From Actinomycetospora endophytica (lineage in GTDB: Bacteria; Actinomycetota; Actinomycetes; Mycobacteriales; Pseudonocardiaceae): a stretch of 64,000 nt of DNA. The position numbers and the translations under genes were made by a program. Under the pieces are notes generated by a model. It ran no database searches and was not told where the DNA came from. It worked only from the letters and a program-made list of their open reading frames with translations. The stretch is from the NCBI RefSeq assembly GCF_021026375.1, contig NZ_JAJNDB010000004.1, positions 124,001 through 188,000 on the forward strand, in the 5' to 3' direction. Each line of letters starts with the position of its first letter. The stretch's first letter is position 1. Below, piece after piece: positions 41,550-50,519 of this stretch.

Positions 41550-42842
41550 TCACGCCATCAGGTCGCGGACGGCCCGCTCCAGCAGGTCGACGCCCGGCCC
41601 GAGCACCGACTCGTCGAGGTCGAAGCCCGGGGTGTGGTGCGGCCCGGCGAGGTCGGAGCCGACCGCGAGGTAGGTGGCCCGGCCGCCGCGGGACTGGACG
41701 CGGCGCATGAACGCGGTCGCGTCGTCGCTGGCCACGCCGAGCTCGGCGGTGGGCGTGACGACGTCGAGCCCGGTGGCGCGGGCGGCGGCGGCGACGGCGG
41801 TGGCGATCTCCGGGTCGCCGGTCGCCGTCGTCACCGCCCCGGTCCGCTCGATCTCGACCGTTCCGCCATAGGTGGCGGCGGCGCCCTCGAGGGCCGCCCG
41901 GACGCGGGCCTCGATCTCCTCGTTGACCTCGCCCTCGTCGGCGCGGGTCTCGAGGAGCATCGTCGCGCGGTCCGGGACGATGTTGCTCACCGTCCCGCCG
42001 TGCAGGGCCCCGACGGCGACCCGCGTCTCGTGCCCGGGGAACGGCGGCATGGTGTGGACGGCGAGGGTGGCCGCCGCGGCCGCGAGCAGCGCGGAACGGC
42101 CCTCGTGCGGGGCCATCGCCGCGTGGGCGGCGCGGCCGTGGAAGATCGCGCGGAGCTTGGTGTTGGCGAGCAGCCCGTCGACGGCGGCCGCGACGGTGCG
42201 GCTCTCGAGGCCGATCCCGAGGTGCGCGGCGAGCAGCACGTCGACGTCGTCGACGACGCCGGCGGGCACCATCGCGGCCGCGCCGCGCCCGCCCTCCTCG
42301 GCGGGCTGGAGCAGGATCGTCACGCGCCCGTCCGGCGGGTCGGCGCTCAGCCGTTCGGCGAGCTCGATCGCCATCCCGACGTGGCCGTCGTGCCCGCAGG
42401 CGTGCATCTCGCCCTCGCGGGTGGAGCGGAACCCCTGCTCGTGCGGCACGTGGCCCGCGGCGGTCGACTCCACGATCGGCAGCGCGTCCATGTCGGCGCG
42501 CAGCGCGACGTGCCGGCCGGGCCGCCCGATGTCCAGGGTCGCGACGACGGCGGTGCGTCCCCCGCGCATCGGGGGGAGGAAGCGGTCGTCGCCGGCCCGA
42601 TCGGTGTCGCCGGCTGCCGCGGTGAAGGCCCGGTCGAGGGCCTCGTCGTCGGGCACTCCGAGCCGCGCGCCCGGGTCCAGCGCGGCGGTGCCGGTGCGGA
42701 TGTCCCAGCCGAGGTCGGCGAGCCGACCCGCCACCCGGGACGCCGTCCGGAACTCGGTGAACCCGACCTCGGGGTGGGCGTGGAGGTCGCGGCGCCAGGC
42801 GGTCGCGGTCCTGCCGGTGCTCGGGGTGGCCACCTCCCCCAT
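41550..42842 (-). CDS. M20D-type amidohydrolase (AbgA/HipO-like peptidase)
   Basis: 430 residues. RRDLHAHPEVGFTEFRTASR, ALRADMDALPIVEST, then the metal motif MHACGHDGHVGMAIELAE and the ILLQPAEEGGRGAAAM segment are all canonical. The dimerisation domain has GRAAHAAMAPHEGRSALLAA. Cleaves N-acyl or aminobenzoyl amino acids. A stretch of about 35 residues after GTAALDPGARLGV is longer than in HipO. Convergent with the hemoglobin gene. Divergent from kdpD. Confidence 0.9.
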   Translation of the reverse strand: MGEVATPSTGRTATAWRRDLHAHPEVGFTEFRTASRVAGRLADLGWDIRTGTAALDPGARLGVPDDEALDRAFTAAAGDTDRAGDDRFLPPMRGGRTAVVATLDIGRPGRHVALRADMDALPIVESTAAGHVPHEQGFRSTREGEMHACGHDGHVGMAIELAERLSADPPDGRVTILLQPAEEGGRGAAAMVPAGVVDDVDVLLAAHLGIGLESRTVAAAVDGLLANTKLRAIFHGRAAHAAMAPHEGRSALLAAAAATLAVHTMPPFPGHETRVAVGALHGGTVSNIVPDRATMLLETRADEGEVNEEIEARVRAALEGAAATYGGTVEIERTGAVTTATGDPEIATAVAAAARATGLDVVTPTAELGVASDDATAFMRRVQSRGGRATYLAVGSDLAGPHHTPGFDLDESVLGPGVDLLERAVRDLMA

Positions 42843-42942
42843 GATGCCCGCCCACCTGTCATCCCGACCGGCGTCAACGTCGCGTCAATGTCGGGCTCCG
42901 GCGGCGCCGCGCTGACGACGGGTGAGGGTGTCCGGGGCCAGG

Positions 42943-45618
42943 ATGGGGGACGTGGAGAGCGAGCGGGACGAGCCGCGGCGCGGTGAGCTGCGCGTCCACC
43001 TGGGCGCGGCCCCCGGGGTCGGCAAGACCTACGCCGCGCTCTGCGAGGCGCGGCGACGGCTCGACCGGGGCACCGACGTCGTCGTCGGGCTCGTCGAGAC
43101 GCACGGGCGGGCCCGCACCGCGGAGCTGCTCGCCGGCCTCGAGATCCTCCCGCGCCGGACCGTGACCCACCGCGGCACGACGTTGCACGAGCTCGACGTC
43201 GACGCCGTGCTCGCCCGGGCGCCGCAGGTCGTCGTCGTGGACGAGCTGGCCCACTCCAACGCCCCGGGCAGTCAGCACGCGCGGCGCTACGAGGACGTGG
43301 AGGAGCTCCTCGCGGCGGGCATCGACGTCATCTCGACGGTGAACGTGCAGCACCTGGAGTCGCTGCACGACGTCGTCGAGCGCATCACCGGCACCCGCCA
43401 GCAGGAGACGGTGCCCGACGAGGTCGTCCGCGCGGCCGAGCAGGTGGAGCTGGTCGACATCACCCCGGAGGCGCTGCGCCGACGCCTCGCGCACGGCAAC
43501 GTCTACCCGGCCGAGCGGATCGACGCCTCCCTCGCGCACTACTTCCGGACCGGGAACCTCATCGCGCTGCGCGAGCTGGCCCTGCTCTGGGTGGCCGACC
43601 AGGTCGACGTCGCGCTGCGCCGCTACCGCACCGACGAGGCGATCGACGAGGTGTGGGAGGCCCGCGAGCGGGTCGTCGTGGCCGTCACCGGTGGTCCGGA
43701 GAGCCGCACCGTGCTCCGTCGGGCCGCGCGGATCGCGCGCCGGGCCGGGGCGGCGGACCTGCTGTGCGTGCACGTCCTGCGTGGCGACGGGGTCGTGACC
43801 CGCAGCGGCGGCCGAGGGTCCGGACGGGAGCTGCGCCAGCTCGCGAAGGAGGTCGGGGCCTCGTTCCACACCGTGGTCGGGGACGACGTCGCCGCCGCCC
43901 TGCTCGACTTCGCCCGCGGCGCGAACGCCACGCAGCTGGTGCTGGGGACGTCGCGGCGCTCGCGGCTGGCCCGGCTGGTCGAGCCCGGGATCGGGGCGCG
44001 GGCCGTCGCCGCGGCGGGGTCGATCGACGTGCACCTCGTGCCGCACACCGAGACCGAGGAGTCGGCCCCGGACGACGGCCGTCGTCGTCGGGTCGGGTCC
44101 GTCCTCGGGCGTCGGTGGGCCCTGGGGCTGCCCACGGCGGTCGTGCTCCCGGTCCTCGCCACCGTCGGGGGTCTCGCCCTGCCCGGCGGGCTGTCCACCC
44201 ACACCGTGGTGTTCTTCCTGGCCACCGTGCTGACCGCGCTCGTCGGTGGCCTGCTGCCCGCCGTCGTCGCCGCGCTGTTCGGCGGGATGCTGCTCAACTA
44301 CTTCTTCACCCCGCCGCTGCACACGCTGACGATCGCCCGCGCCGAGGACCTCGTGGCGGTCGTGACGATGCTGGTGGTGGCGGTCCTCGTCGCGGCGGTG
44401 GTCGACCGGGCGGACCGCCGGGCCGCCCAGGCGGCGCAGGCGCGGGCCGAGGCGACGCTGCTCGCGTCGTTCGCGCGGGTGGTCATCGCGCGCTCCGACC
44501 CGCTGCCGCGGCTGCTCGAGCGGGTGCGCGAGGCGTTCGGGTTCAGCGCGGTCGCCGTGCTCGAACGGGGGCCGAAGGCGTCGTGGACGGTCACCGACCA
44601 GGTGCCGGCGGACGCGTCGCTGGTGGCGTCGTCGGTCCCGTCGGCCGTCGAGCCCGGTGAGGCCGATGCCGACGTCGAGATCGACGAGGGGTCGCACCTG
44701 GTCGGGTACGGGCGCACCCTGGCCGCGGCCGAGGCCCGGTTGTTCGCCGCCGTCGGTGGCCCGGCGATGCTGGCGCTGCGCAACCGCCGGATCAGCGCCG
44801 AGGCCGTGGACGCCGCCCGTCGTGCGGAGGCTTCCGGGTTGCGGACGGCGCTGCTCTCGGCGGTCGGGCACGACCTGCGGACCCCGCTCTCCGCGATCAA
44901 GGCCGCGGTGTCGAGCCTGCGCGACCCCGGGCTGGCGCTCGCTCCCGACGACCGCGAGGACCTGCTCGCGACGGTCGAGGAGTCGGGCGATCGCCTGGTC
45001 GCGCTGGTCGACAACCTCCTCGACTCCTCCCGGCTGGCCACGGGGGCGGTCACTCCGCACCGGACGACGGCGAGCCTCGTGGAGATCGCCGAGGCCGCGG
45101 TGGCGGCGGTGCCCCGTGCGGAGGACCGGGCGCGGGTGTGTCTCGTGCTCGGGACGCCCGTCGATCCCGACGACGACCTGGGCGCTGCTGCCGACGGCGC
45201 TGCTCCCGACGTTGCTGCTCCTGACGAGGTGCCCGCTGACGAGGTGTCGGCCGACCCGGGCCTGGCTGAGCGGATCGTCGCGAACCTCATCGACAACGCG
45301 CTGCGCCACGGCGGCGACGGGCGGGTCGCGATCCGGACGAGCGCCCACGGGGACCGGGTCGAGCTGCGGGTGGTCGACACCGGGCCCGGCGTCGGTCGGG
45401 ACGCCGAGCTGTTCACCGCCTTCCAGCGGCTCGGCGAGCACGACTCGGCACCGGGCGGACTGGGCCTCGGTCTGCACGTGGCGCGAGGGTTCGCCCAGGC
45501 CATGGGCGGGACGCTCGACGCGGAGGAGACCCCGGGCGGCGGGCTGACCATGGTGCTCTCGCTGCCTCGCGCAGCGGTCCCTGACCCCGTGGCCACCGTC
45601 CCGGCGGTCGCGCGATGA
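42943..45618 (+). CDS. kdpD: KdpD sensor histidine kinase
   Basis: 891 residues. The N-terminal KdpD domain has Walker A GAAPGVGKTYA and VVVVDELAHSNAPGS; a Usp-like domain follows (VVVAVTGGPESRTVLRRAAR). Four membrane segments come near the middle, then a GAF-like linker and the kinase: H-box SAVGHDLRTPLSAIKAAVSS, N-box IVANLIDNALRHGG, G-boxes VDTGPGVG and GGLGLGLHVA. An acidic low-complexity insert of about 28 residues (Asp/Ala/Glu/Pro, codons about 45170-45255) lies just before the N-box. ATG 42943 is used. It is followed by kdpE with a 4-nt overlap, but no kdpFABC is near. Confidence 0.9.
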   Translation: MGDVESERDEPRRGELRVHLGAAPGVGKTYAALCEARRRLDRGTDVVVGLVETHGRARTAELLAGLEILPRRTVTHRGTTLHELDVDAVLARAPQVVVVDELAHSNAPGSQHARRYEDVEELLAAGIDVISTVNVQHLESLHDVVERITGTRQQETVPDEVVRAAEQVELVDITPEALRRRLAHGNVYPAERIDASLAHYFRTGNLIALRELALLWVADQVDVALRRYRTDEAIDEVWEARERVVVAVTGGPESRTVLRRAARIARRAGAADLLCVHVLRGDGVVTRSGGRGSGRELRQLAKEVGASFHTVVGDDVAAALLDFARGANATQLVLGTSRRSRLARLVEPGIGARAVAAAGSIDVHLVPHTETEESAPDDGRRRRVGSVLGRRWALGLPTAVVLPVLATVGGLALPGGLSTHTVVFFLATVLTALVGGLLPAVVAALFGGMLLNYFFTPPLHTLTIARAEDLVAVVTMLVVAVLVAAVVDRADRRAAQAAQARAEATLLASFARVVIARSDPLPRLLERVREAFGFSAVAVLERGPKASWTVTDQVPADASLVASSVPSAVEPGEADADVEIDEGSHLVGYGRTLAAAEARLFAAVGGPAMLALRNRRISAEAVDAARRAEASGLRTALLSAVGHDLRTPLSAIKAAVSSLRDPGLALAPDDREDLLATVEESGDRLVALVDNLLDSSRLATGAVTPHRTTASLVEIAEAAVAAVPRAEDRARVCLVLGTPVDPDDDLGAAADGAAPDVAAPDEVPADEVSADPGLAERIVANLIDNALRHGGDGRVAIRTSAHGDRVELRVVDTGPGVGRDAELFTAFQRLGEHDSAPGGLGLGLHVARGFAQAMGGTLDAEETPGGGLTMVLSLPRAAVPDPVATVPAVAR

Positions 45619-46304
45619 GCCGGGTCCTGGTCGTGGACGACGACCCCCACCTGCTGCGCACCCTGCGGATCAACCTCACCGCCCACGGGCACACCGTCGT
45701 GCCGGTCGCGACCGGGGGCGGGGCGCTGCGGGCGGCCGCCGACCGGCCCGCACCCGACGTCGTCGTGCTCGACCTCGGACTGCCCGACGTCAGCGGCCTC
45801 GAGGTCCTGGAGGGCATCCGGGGGTGGAGCGCGATGCCGGTGATCGTGCTCTCCGCGCGAACCGACGCCGGGGACAAGGTGGCCGCGCTCGACGGCGGCG
45901 CGGACGACTACGTGACGAAGCCCTTCGGCATGCCCGAGCTGCTCGCCCGCATCCGGGCAGCGGTGCGGCGCGGCGTGACGGTGCCGTCGGAGGGGGAGCC
46001 GCGGGTGACGACCCCGGACTTCGAGGTCGACCTGGTCGCCAAGAAGGTGGTCCGGGACGGCGTCGAGGTGCATCTCTCGCCGACCGAGTGGGGCGTGCTC
46101 GAGCACCTGGTGCGCCACCCCGGGATGCTCGTGACCCAGCAGCAGCTGCTCCAGGAGGTGTGGGGCCCGGCGTACGGGACCGAGGGTCACTACCTGCGCG
46201 TCTATCTCGGTCACCTGCGCCGCAAGCTGGAGCCCGAGCCGTCCCGTCCGCGCTACCTGGTCACCGAGCCGGGGCGCGGGTACCGGTTCGAGCCGCAGGG
46301 CTGA
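45615..46304 (+). CDS. kdpE: KdpE-type OmpR-family response regulator
   Basis: 229 residues. Receiver: VLVVDDDPHLLRTLRINL, phospho-Asp in VVVLDLGLPDVSGLEV, conserved Lys in DDYVTKPFGMPELLARIRAA. OmpR winged helix: LVAKKVVRDGVEVHLSPTEW, then GMLVTQQQLLQEVWGPAYG and LRRKLEPEPSRPRYLVTEPG. Coupled to kdpD by ATGA. With KdpD it should respond to low K+ or turgor, but its normal target kdpFABC is not in the window. Confidence 0.9.
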   Translation: MSRVLVVDDDPHLLRTLRINLTAHGHTVVPVATGGGALRAAADRPAPDVVVLDLGLPDVSGLEVLEGIRGWSAMPVIVLSARTDAGDKVAALDGGADDYVTKPFGMPELLARIRAAVRRGVTVPSEGEPRVTTPDFEVDLVAKKVVRDGVEVHLSPTEWGVLEHLVRHPGMLVTQQQLLQEVWGPAYGTEGHYLRVYLGHLRRKLEPEPSRPRYLVTEPGRGYRFEPQG

Positions 46305-46708
46305 GCCCGCTCCGGTCCGTGCGGCGACGGAAGGCGAGCACGGGGTCGGGCGTGCTCGTCGACGAACCGGTCCGGGCCCGCCGTCATGTGCAGCCACCAG
46401 ACCGTGATCACGGCGTCGACGGTGCGCGGGCCGAGCGGTAGGTCGTTCTCGGCGTCGGCTCGGACGACGCGGCCGGGGAGATGACCGGCGGCGGCCGTCG
46501 TGAAGGCGGGGGCGTGGTCGAGAGCGACGACCGTGCCGCTCAGGTGCCGGGCGACCGAACCTGGCCCGGCGGCGAGGTCGAGGACGCGCCGGTCCTGTCC
46601 CAGGTGCTCGTCGAGCAGGGCGTCGAGGGCGGCCGCGGCGTCGCGTGCTCGGACTGGGCCGCCATGCGCGTCGTCGTAGTCGTGAGCCGCCTGCTCGGCG
46701 TCGGTCAT
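46253..46708 (-). pseudogene. N-terminal half of a class I methyltransferase
   Basis: Residues 1-118 read as a normal methyltransferase start: RRVLDLAAGPGSVARHLSGT, VVALDHAPAFTTAAAGHL and TVDAVITVWWLHMTAG. After about 46350 the frame runs into Arg/Pro-rich sequence that ends inside the antisense of kdpE. The C-terminal beta-sheet expected after the LLRPGG-type motif is missing. A recombination junction near 46310-46350 is the likely cause. Confidence 0.6.
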
Positions 46709-46743
46709 GTGTCGATCGTGCCGGTGCAGCTGCCGGAGTCATC

Positions 46744-49035
46744 TCAGAAGTCGGGGTCGTGGTTGTAGCGGCTGGGTGGGTGTTCTTGCTGGTGGCGGTT
46801 GGTGAGGGCGAGGCGGGTGGCGGTGTCTCGGGCTTCGGGGGTGATGCGGCCGTCGCGGGTGCGTCGGGGTGTCCAGTCCTCGCGGGCGGGCTTGTGCGCG
46901 GTGGTCGGGGTGATGGCGTGGCCGGGTGTCAGGGGCGCCGGGCGGGGGTGGGTGATGCGGCTGGTGATGTGGTGGCGGGTGCCGGTGGGGTCGGTGATGA
47001 CGAAGCGGCCGGGTTGGGGTTGGTCGTAGTGCCAGCCGGCTTGGTGTTTGGCGCGGTGGTCGTGGCGGCAGAGCGCTTCGAGGTCGCCGGCTTCGGTGGT
47101 GCCGCCGTGGAGCCAGTCGAGGGTGTGGTCGAGGTCGCAGCCGTCGACGGGGCGGGTGCAGGTGGGGACGACGCAGGTCTGGTCGCGGGCGCGGACGTAT
47201 TCGGCGAGCCGGGTGCTGGGGAAGCGGCGGTCGCGTTCGCGGGTGGTGGTGGCCGGGTGGTCGTCGGGGTGGGCGGTGTCGGCGCGGATCAGGGCGTCGC
47301 GGGCGCGGGCGAGCCATTGAGTGATCTGGGCGTCGAGCAGCACCGGGCGCGCCCCGGCGAGGGCGTCGGCGTCGGTGGTGGCGTCCGGGTCGAGGGCGTG
47401 GAGCAGCGCCGCCGGGGCGGTGAGCTGCACGGTTTGGCGGCGGTAGCGCGGATCTCGGGCGGCGTCCGGCGGGGCGCGCAGCGTCAGCAGATGCTGGAGG
47501 TGGCCGTGCTCGTCGTGGACGAGGATCTTCCACCCGGCCGCGCCACGTGCGAGGGCGGCGGTGCGGGCTGCCTCGCTGGGTACCGGGCCGATGTCCGACA
47601 GGGCGCCGGGGGCGTCGTCGAGGCCGAGCAGGGTCGACAGCGTCAGGCGCACGCCGATCCCGGGCGCGAACACCACGCATCGCCCGGCCGCGCCGGACTC
47701 GGTGGGTGGTTGCTCGGGGCTCGGGTCGCTCGCCGGACCTGGGTGGGGCTCGCCGTCGGCTGCCGGTCCCTGCGGATCGTCGTAGTCGGCTGATCCGCGC
47801 TCGTCGGTCTGCTCGTCACCGGCGGGGACCTCGCCGCCGAGGCCCGGCATCCCGCCCGGGGAAGCTCCAGGCCCGCCGTCGTCCCCGTGGGGACTGGAGC
47901 CGGGCCCGCGGTCGTCGTTGCCGGGCCCGAGCTCGTGGTCGCCGAGGCGGTCCGGTTCGTCGCGGCCGCCGTCAGGGCCGCGCTCGGGGCTGTCGCCGGG
48001 CGAATTGGGTCCACCGTCGCCGGGCGAGTCCGGCCCGCCGTCGCCGGGCCAGTCCGGGCCGCCGTTGTCGTCGGGGCCGGGGCCGCCGCTCGGGTGGGGT
48101 CCACCGCCGTCGTCGCCGCTCGGGCCGGGCCCGTCGTCGCCACCCGGGGAGTCCGGGCCGTCGTCGGGGGTGTCGGGCCCGTCGTCGGTGGGGTTGGTGC
48201 CGGTGTCGTCGGTGGCGGTGAGTTCGCCGGTGACCGCGTCGATGACCGCGGTGTCGTCGGCGGCGCCGGCCTGGGTGCCGTCCATGAGCCGGATGAACAC
48301 CCGCGCCTCGACGAACCCCAACGCCACCTTCCGCCCCGAGGCCCGCAGCCGGGCCCGGACCGCCAGCGCCAGCGCGCGCAGCCGCAGCTTCGCGGCCTGG
48401 GCCAGGTTCGGGTCGAGATCCCGGCCGCACAGATCCACCGCCCCCGACGGCGCGGTCTCGGCGCTGACCCGGGCCCGGGCGGTCGCCGCCGCCAACCGGG
48501 CCGCGGCCCACACCGGGTCGACGGCGTAGGCGGCATCGAGGATGCGTTCCCGCAGCGCGGAGAGCCCCAGCGCGGCGATGTCGGGCAGCACCGCGTCCAC
48601 GACCCGGCGGGCCTGCTCGTCGGACAGGCCCTCCAGCCCGGTCACGAACGCCGACGCTTCCCCTACCTCCAGCTTCCCGGCCCGCATCGCCGCACCGAGC
48701 GCGGGCATCCGCTCCAGCACGCCGTGGGCCAGGTGCAGCCGGGCAGCGGCCATGGTCGCGGTCCAGCCCAGTGACGCCGCGGGGATCTTCGGGGTGAACT
48801 CGTCGGGGTCGGCGCGCACCGTGGTCCCGGCCCGGGCACCACTGGCTTCGCGCAGCGTGACCAGCAGGAGCCAGTCGGCGTGGTTGCGGACCCGGAACGC
48901 GCCGCGCAGCCACGCCGCGGCCACCTCACCGACCAACGACGCGGGGTCGACCGCCTCCAGCGCAGCCGCCAGCTCCGGTCCGGCCGGCAGGTCGTCGAAC
49001 CCGCCGGCGCTCTCCACCGTCACCGCCGCTGTCAT
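46744..49035 (-). CDS. DUF222 (13E12 repeat family) HNH endonuclease-like protein with SOS promoter
   Basis: 763 residues. The N-terminal DUF222 helical domain spans about residues 20-250. A very long linker of Gly, Pro, Asp and Ser in short repeats follows (about residues 270-430). After it come a second DUF222 piece and an HNH domain: CVVPTCTRPVDGCDLDHTLD followed by WLHGGTTEAGDLEALCRHDH, with the DH and H-x-x-x-H metal residues. The tail is Arg/Pro-rich. In mycobacteria such 13E12 genes are often in the LexA regulon. ATG 49035 lies 7 nt after TAGTGT, inside the SOS box. Biochemical role unknown; DNA-cleaving or DNA-binding activity under damage is plausible. Confidence 0.88.
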   Translation of the reverse strand: MTAAVTVESAGGFDDLPAGPELAAALEAVDPASLVGEVAAAWLRGAFRVRNHADWLLLVTLREASGARAGTTVRADPDEFTPKIPAASLGWTATMAAARLHLAHGVLERMPALGAAMRAGKLEVGEASAFVTGLEGLSDEQARRVVDAVLPDIAALGLSALRERILDAAYAVDPVWAAARLAAATARARVSAETAPSGAVDLCGRDLDPNLAQAAKLRLRALALAVRARLRASGRKVALGFVEARVFIRLMDGTQAGAADDTAVIDAVTGELTATDDTGTNPTDDGPDTPDDGPDSPGGDDGPGPSGDDGGGPHPSGGPGPDDNGGPDWPGDGGPDSPGDGGPNSPGDSPERGPDGGRDEPDRLGDHELGPGNDDRGPGSSPHGDDGGPGASPGGMPGLGGEVPAGDEQTDERGSADYDDPQGPAADGEPHPGPASDPSPEQPPTESGAAGRCVVFAPGIGVRLTLSTLLGLDDAPGALSDIGPVPSEAARTAALARGAAGWKILVHDEHGHLQHLLTLRAPPDAARDPRYRRQTVQLTAPAALLHALDPDATTDADALAGARPVLLDAQITQWLARARDALIRADTAHPDDHPATTTRERDRRFPSTRLAEYVRARDQTCVVPTCTRPVDGCDLDHTLDWLHGGTTEAGDLEALCRHDHRAKHQAGWHYDQPQPGRFVITDPTGTRHHITSRITHPRPAPLTPGHAITPTTAHKPAREDWTPRRTRDGRITPEARDTATRLALTNRHQQEHPPSRYNHDPDF

Positions 49036-49038
49036 GGA

Positions 49039-49054
49039 TCGAACACTAGTTCGA
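49039..49054 (-). promoter_or_regulatory. Perfect LexA (SOS) box
   Basis: TCGAAC-ACTA-GTTCGA is an exact match to the actinobacterial SOS box TCGAAC-N4-GTTCGA. The -10 TAGTGT (49048-49043) lies within it, and the ATG starts 7 nt later. LexA binding would block the promoter until DNA damage. Confidence 0.88.
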
Positions 49055-49116
49055 CCCCCTGACAATCACGGCCGGAATCGGACACCTAGACTAGACCGGA
49101 CGAGTGAACTTCCGCG

Positions 49117-49767
49117 CTACCTCACCACGCGAGCCAGCAGGAACCCGTCCCAGCCCTTCGCCCCGACCGTCTGCATCGCCGTGGCCTCCAGCCGGGGCTC
49201 GGCGGCGATCAGCTCGGTGACGTTTCGCGACCCGACCACCGCCGCCGAGTCGTCACCGAGGTCGGCGACCGCCCCGTGACGAACCACGTTGTCCACGACG
49301 ATCACCGTCCCCGGGTGGGAGAGCCGCAGCGCCTCGCGGACGTAGGTCGCGTTGGAGGGCTTGTCGGCGTCGACGAAGACCAGGTCGAACGGCCCACCGA
49401 GCCGGGTCATCGTCTCCGCCGCGGTCCCGACCACGACCTCGACCCGATCGGCGACGCCCGCGTCCTCGAACACGCCCCGTGCCACGTCCGCATGATGCTG
49501 GTCCACCTCGAGGGTGACCAGAGACCGGTCAGAAGGGAGCGCACGGGCGATCACGGTGCCCGAGTAACCGCCCAACGTCCCGACCTCGAGCACCCGCCGG
49601 GCCCCGACCATCTGTACGAGCAGCGCCAGGAACTCGCCCTGCAGTGGCGAGACGGCGATCTCCGGCAGTCCCTCGGCCCGCGCCCGCTCCAGGGCCCGGG
49701 TCAGGACGTCGTCGCCGATCCCCAGCGTCGTCTCGAAGTACGCGTCGACCTCGCTCTCGTTCGCCAT
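49117..49767 (-). CDS. Family 3 O-methyltransferase (caffeoyl-CoA-type)
   Basis: 216 residues. VSPLQGEFLALLVQMVGARR, then VLEVGTLGGYSGTVIARALP and VTLEVDQHHADVARGVFEDA, followed by PFDLVFVDADKPSNATYVRE and VIVVDNVVRHGAVADLG, are the usual motifs with the metal-binding Asp-Asn pair. ATG 49767 overlaps the end of the frameshifted racemase. Substrate probably a catechol or similar phenolic. Last gene of a three-gene minus-strand set. Confidence 0.87.
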   Translation of the reverse strand: MANESEVDAYFETTLGIGDDVLTRALERARAEGLPEIAVSPLQGEFLALLVQMVGARRVLEVGTLGGYSGTVIARALPSDRSLVTLEVDQHHADVARGVFEDAGVADRVEVVVGTAAETMTRLGGPFDLVFVDADKPSNATYVREALRLSHPGTVIVVDNVVRHGAVADLGDDSAAVVGSRNVTELIAAEPRLEATAMQTVGAKGWDGFLLARVVR

Positions 49768-50515
49768 GTCCTCATGGTGCCTGCGGGAGGCCCGTGCCCG
49801 GTCGATCTTGGCCACGGCCACCCGCCGATCCGCTTGGGCCGCTTCGGCGCGAACGTCCGGACCTTCGACGTCCTCAGCCCCGAGCGCACCAACGACTCCG
49901 CCACCGTCACCGCCGCGGGCACGCCGTCCACCACCGGCACGCCCGTCCGGTCCCGGACCGCCTCCGCGAGCCCGGCCATCCCGCCGCAGCCGAGCACGAT
50001 CACCTCGGCCCCGCCGTCGGAGACCGCCGCCGACGCCTGTCCCGCGATCATCTCGCCGGCCGCAGCAGGCGCGGCCTCCAGCTCGAGCACCCCCGATCCC
50101 GACGCCCGCACCGAGGCGCATCGCGCCGAGAGCCCGGCCAGCATCAGCCGGTCCTCGATCAACGGCACCGTCCGGTCCGGCGACGTCACCACCCCGTAGC
50201 GGCGCCCAGGAACATCGCCGTCGACGCCGCCGCATCCGTGATGTCCACGACCGGCACCACGAGCGCCTCCTGCAGCGCCTCGCGGCCGTGCTCCCCGAAA
50301 CCCGCCTGGATCACCGCGCGTAGGTACCGCAGCACCGCATCGAGCACCCCGACCGCGGACAGATGGCTCTCGACGTTGCCCTCGGTGGACTCCGCCCCGA
50401 ACCGGGGCGTCACCCCGACGATCTCGGTCCCCGGCAGGGCGACGGCCGCCGCCTTGGCCGCGATCGCGTCGGTGACGGCGGCGGTGGTGTTGACGTTGAC
50501 GACGAGGATCCGCAC
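49701..50515 (-). pseudogene. Asp/Glu (hydantoin) racemase broken by a one-base frameshift
   Basis: From GTG 50515 the frame begins VRILVVNVNTTAAVTDAIAA, typical of the family, and has AGFGEHGREALQEALVVPVV. Near 50200-50208 a stop appears after FLGAATGW. One frame over, the expected sequence continues: YGVVTSPDRTVPLIEDRLML, LGCGGMAGLAEAVRDRTGVP and VDGVPAAVTVAESLVRSGLR, including the second catalytic Cys in GCGG. The first expected Cys near the GFGE is not seen. The second frame overruns the O-methyltransferase start by 67 nt. Genuine decay or base-calling error. Confidence 0.78.
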
Positions 50516-50519
50516 GGGG

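Noticed and set aside
42859..42875. TCATCC half-site upstream of the M20 amidohydrolase
   Set aside because: The right half (GGCGTC) does not match and the surrounding geometry is absent; a 6-bp half-site is expected by chance.
47636..48200. Plus-strand open frames over the DUF222 linker
   Set aside because: They result from the biased repeat sequence and lack a start region or known motif.
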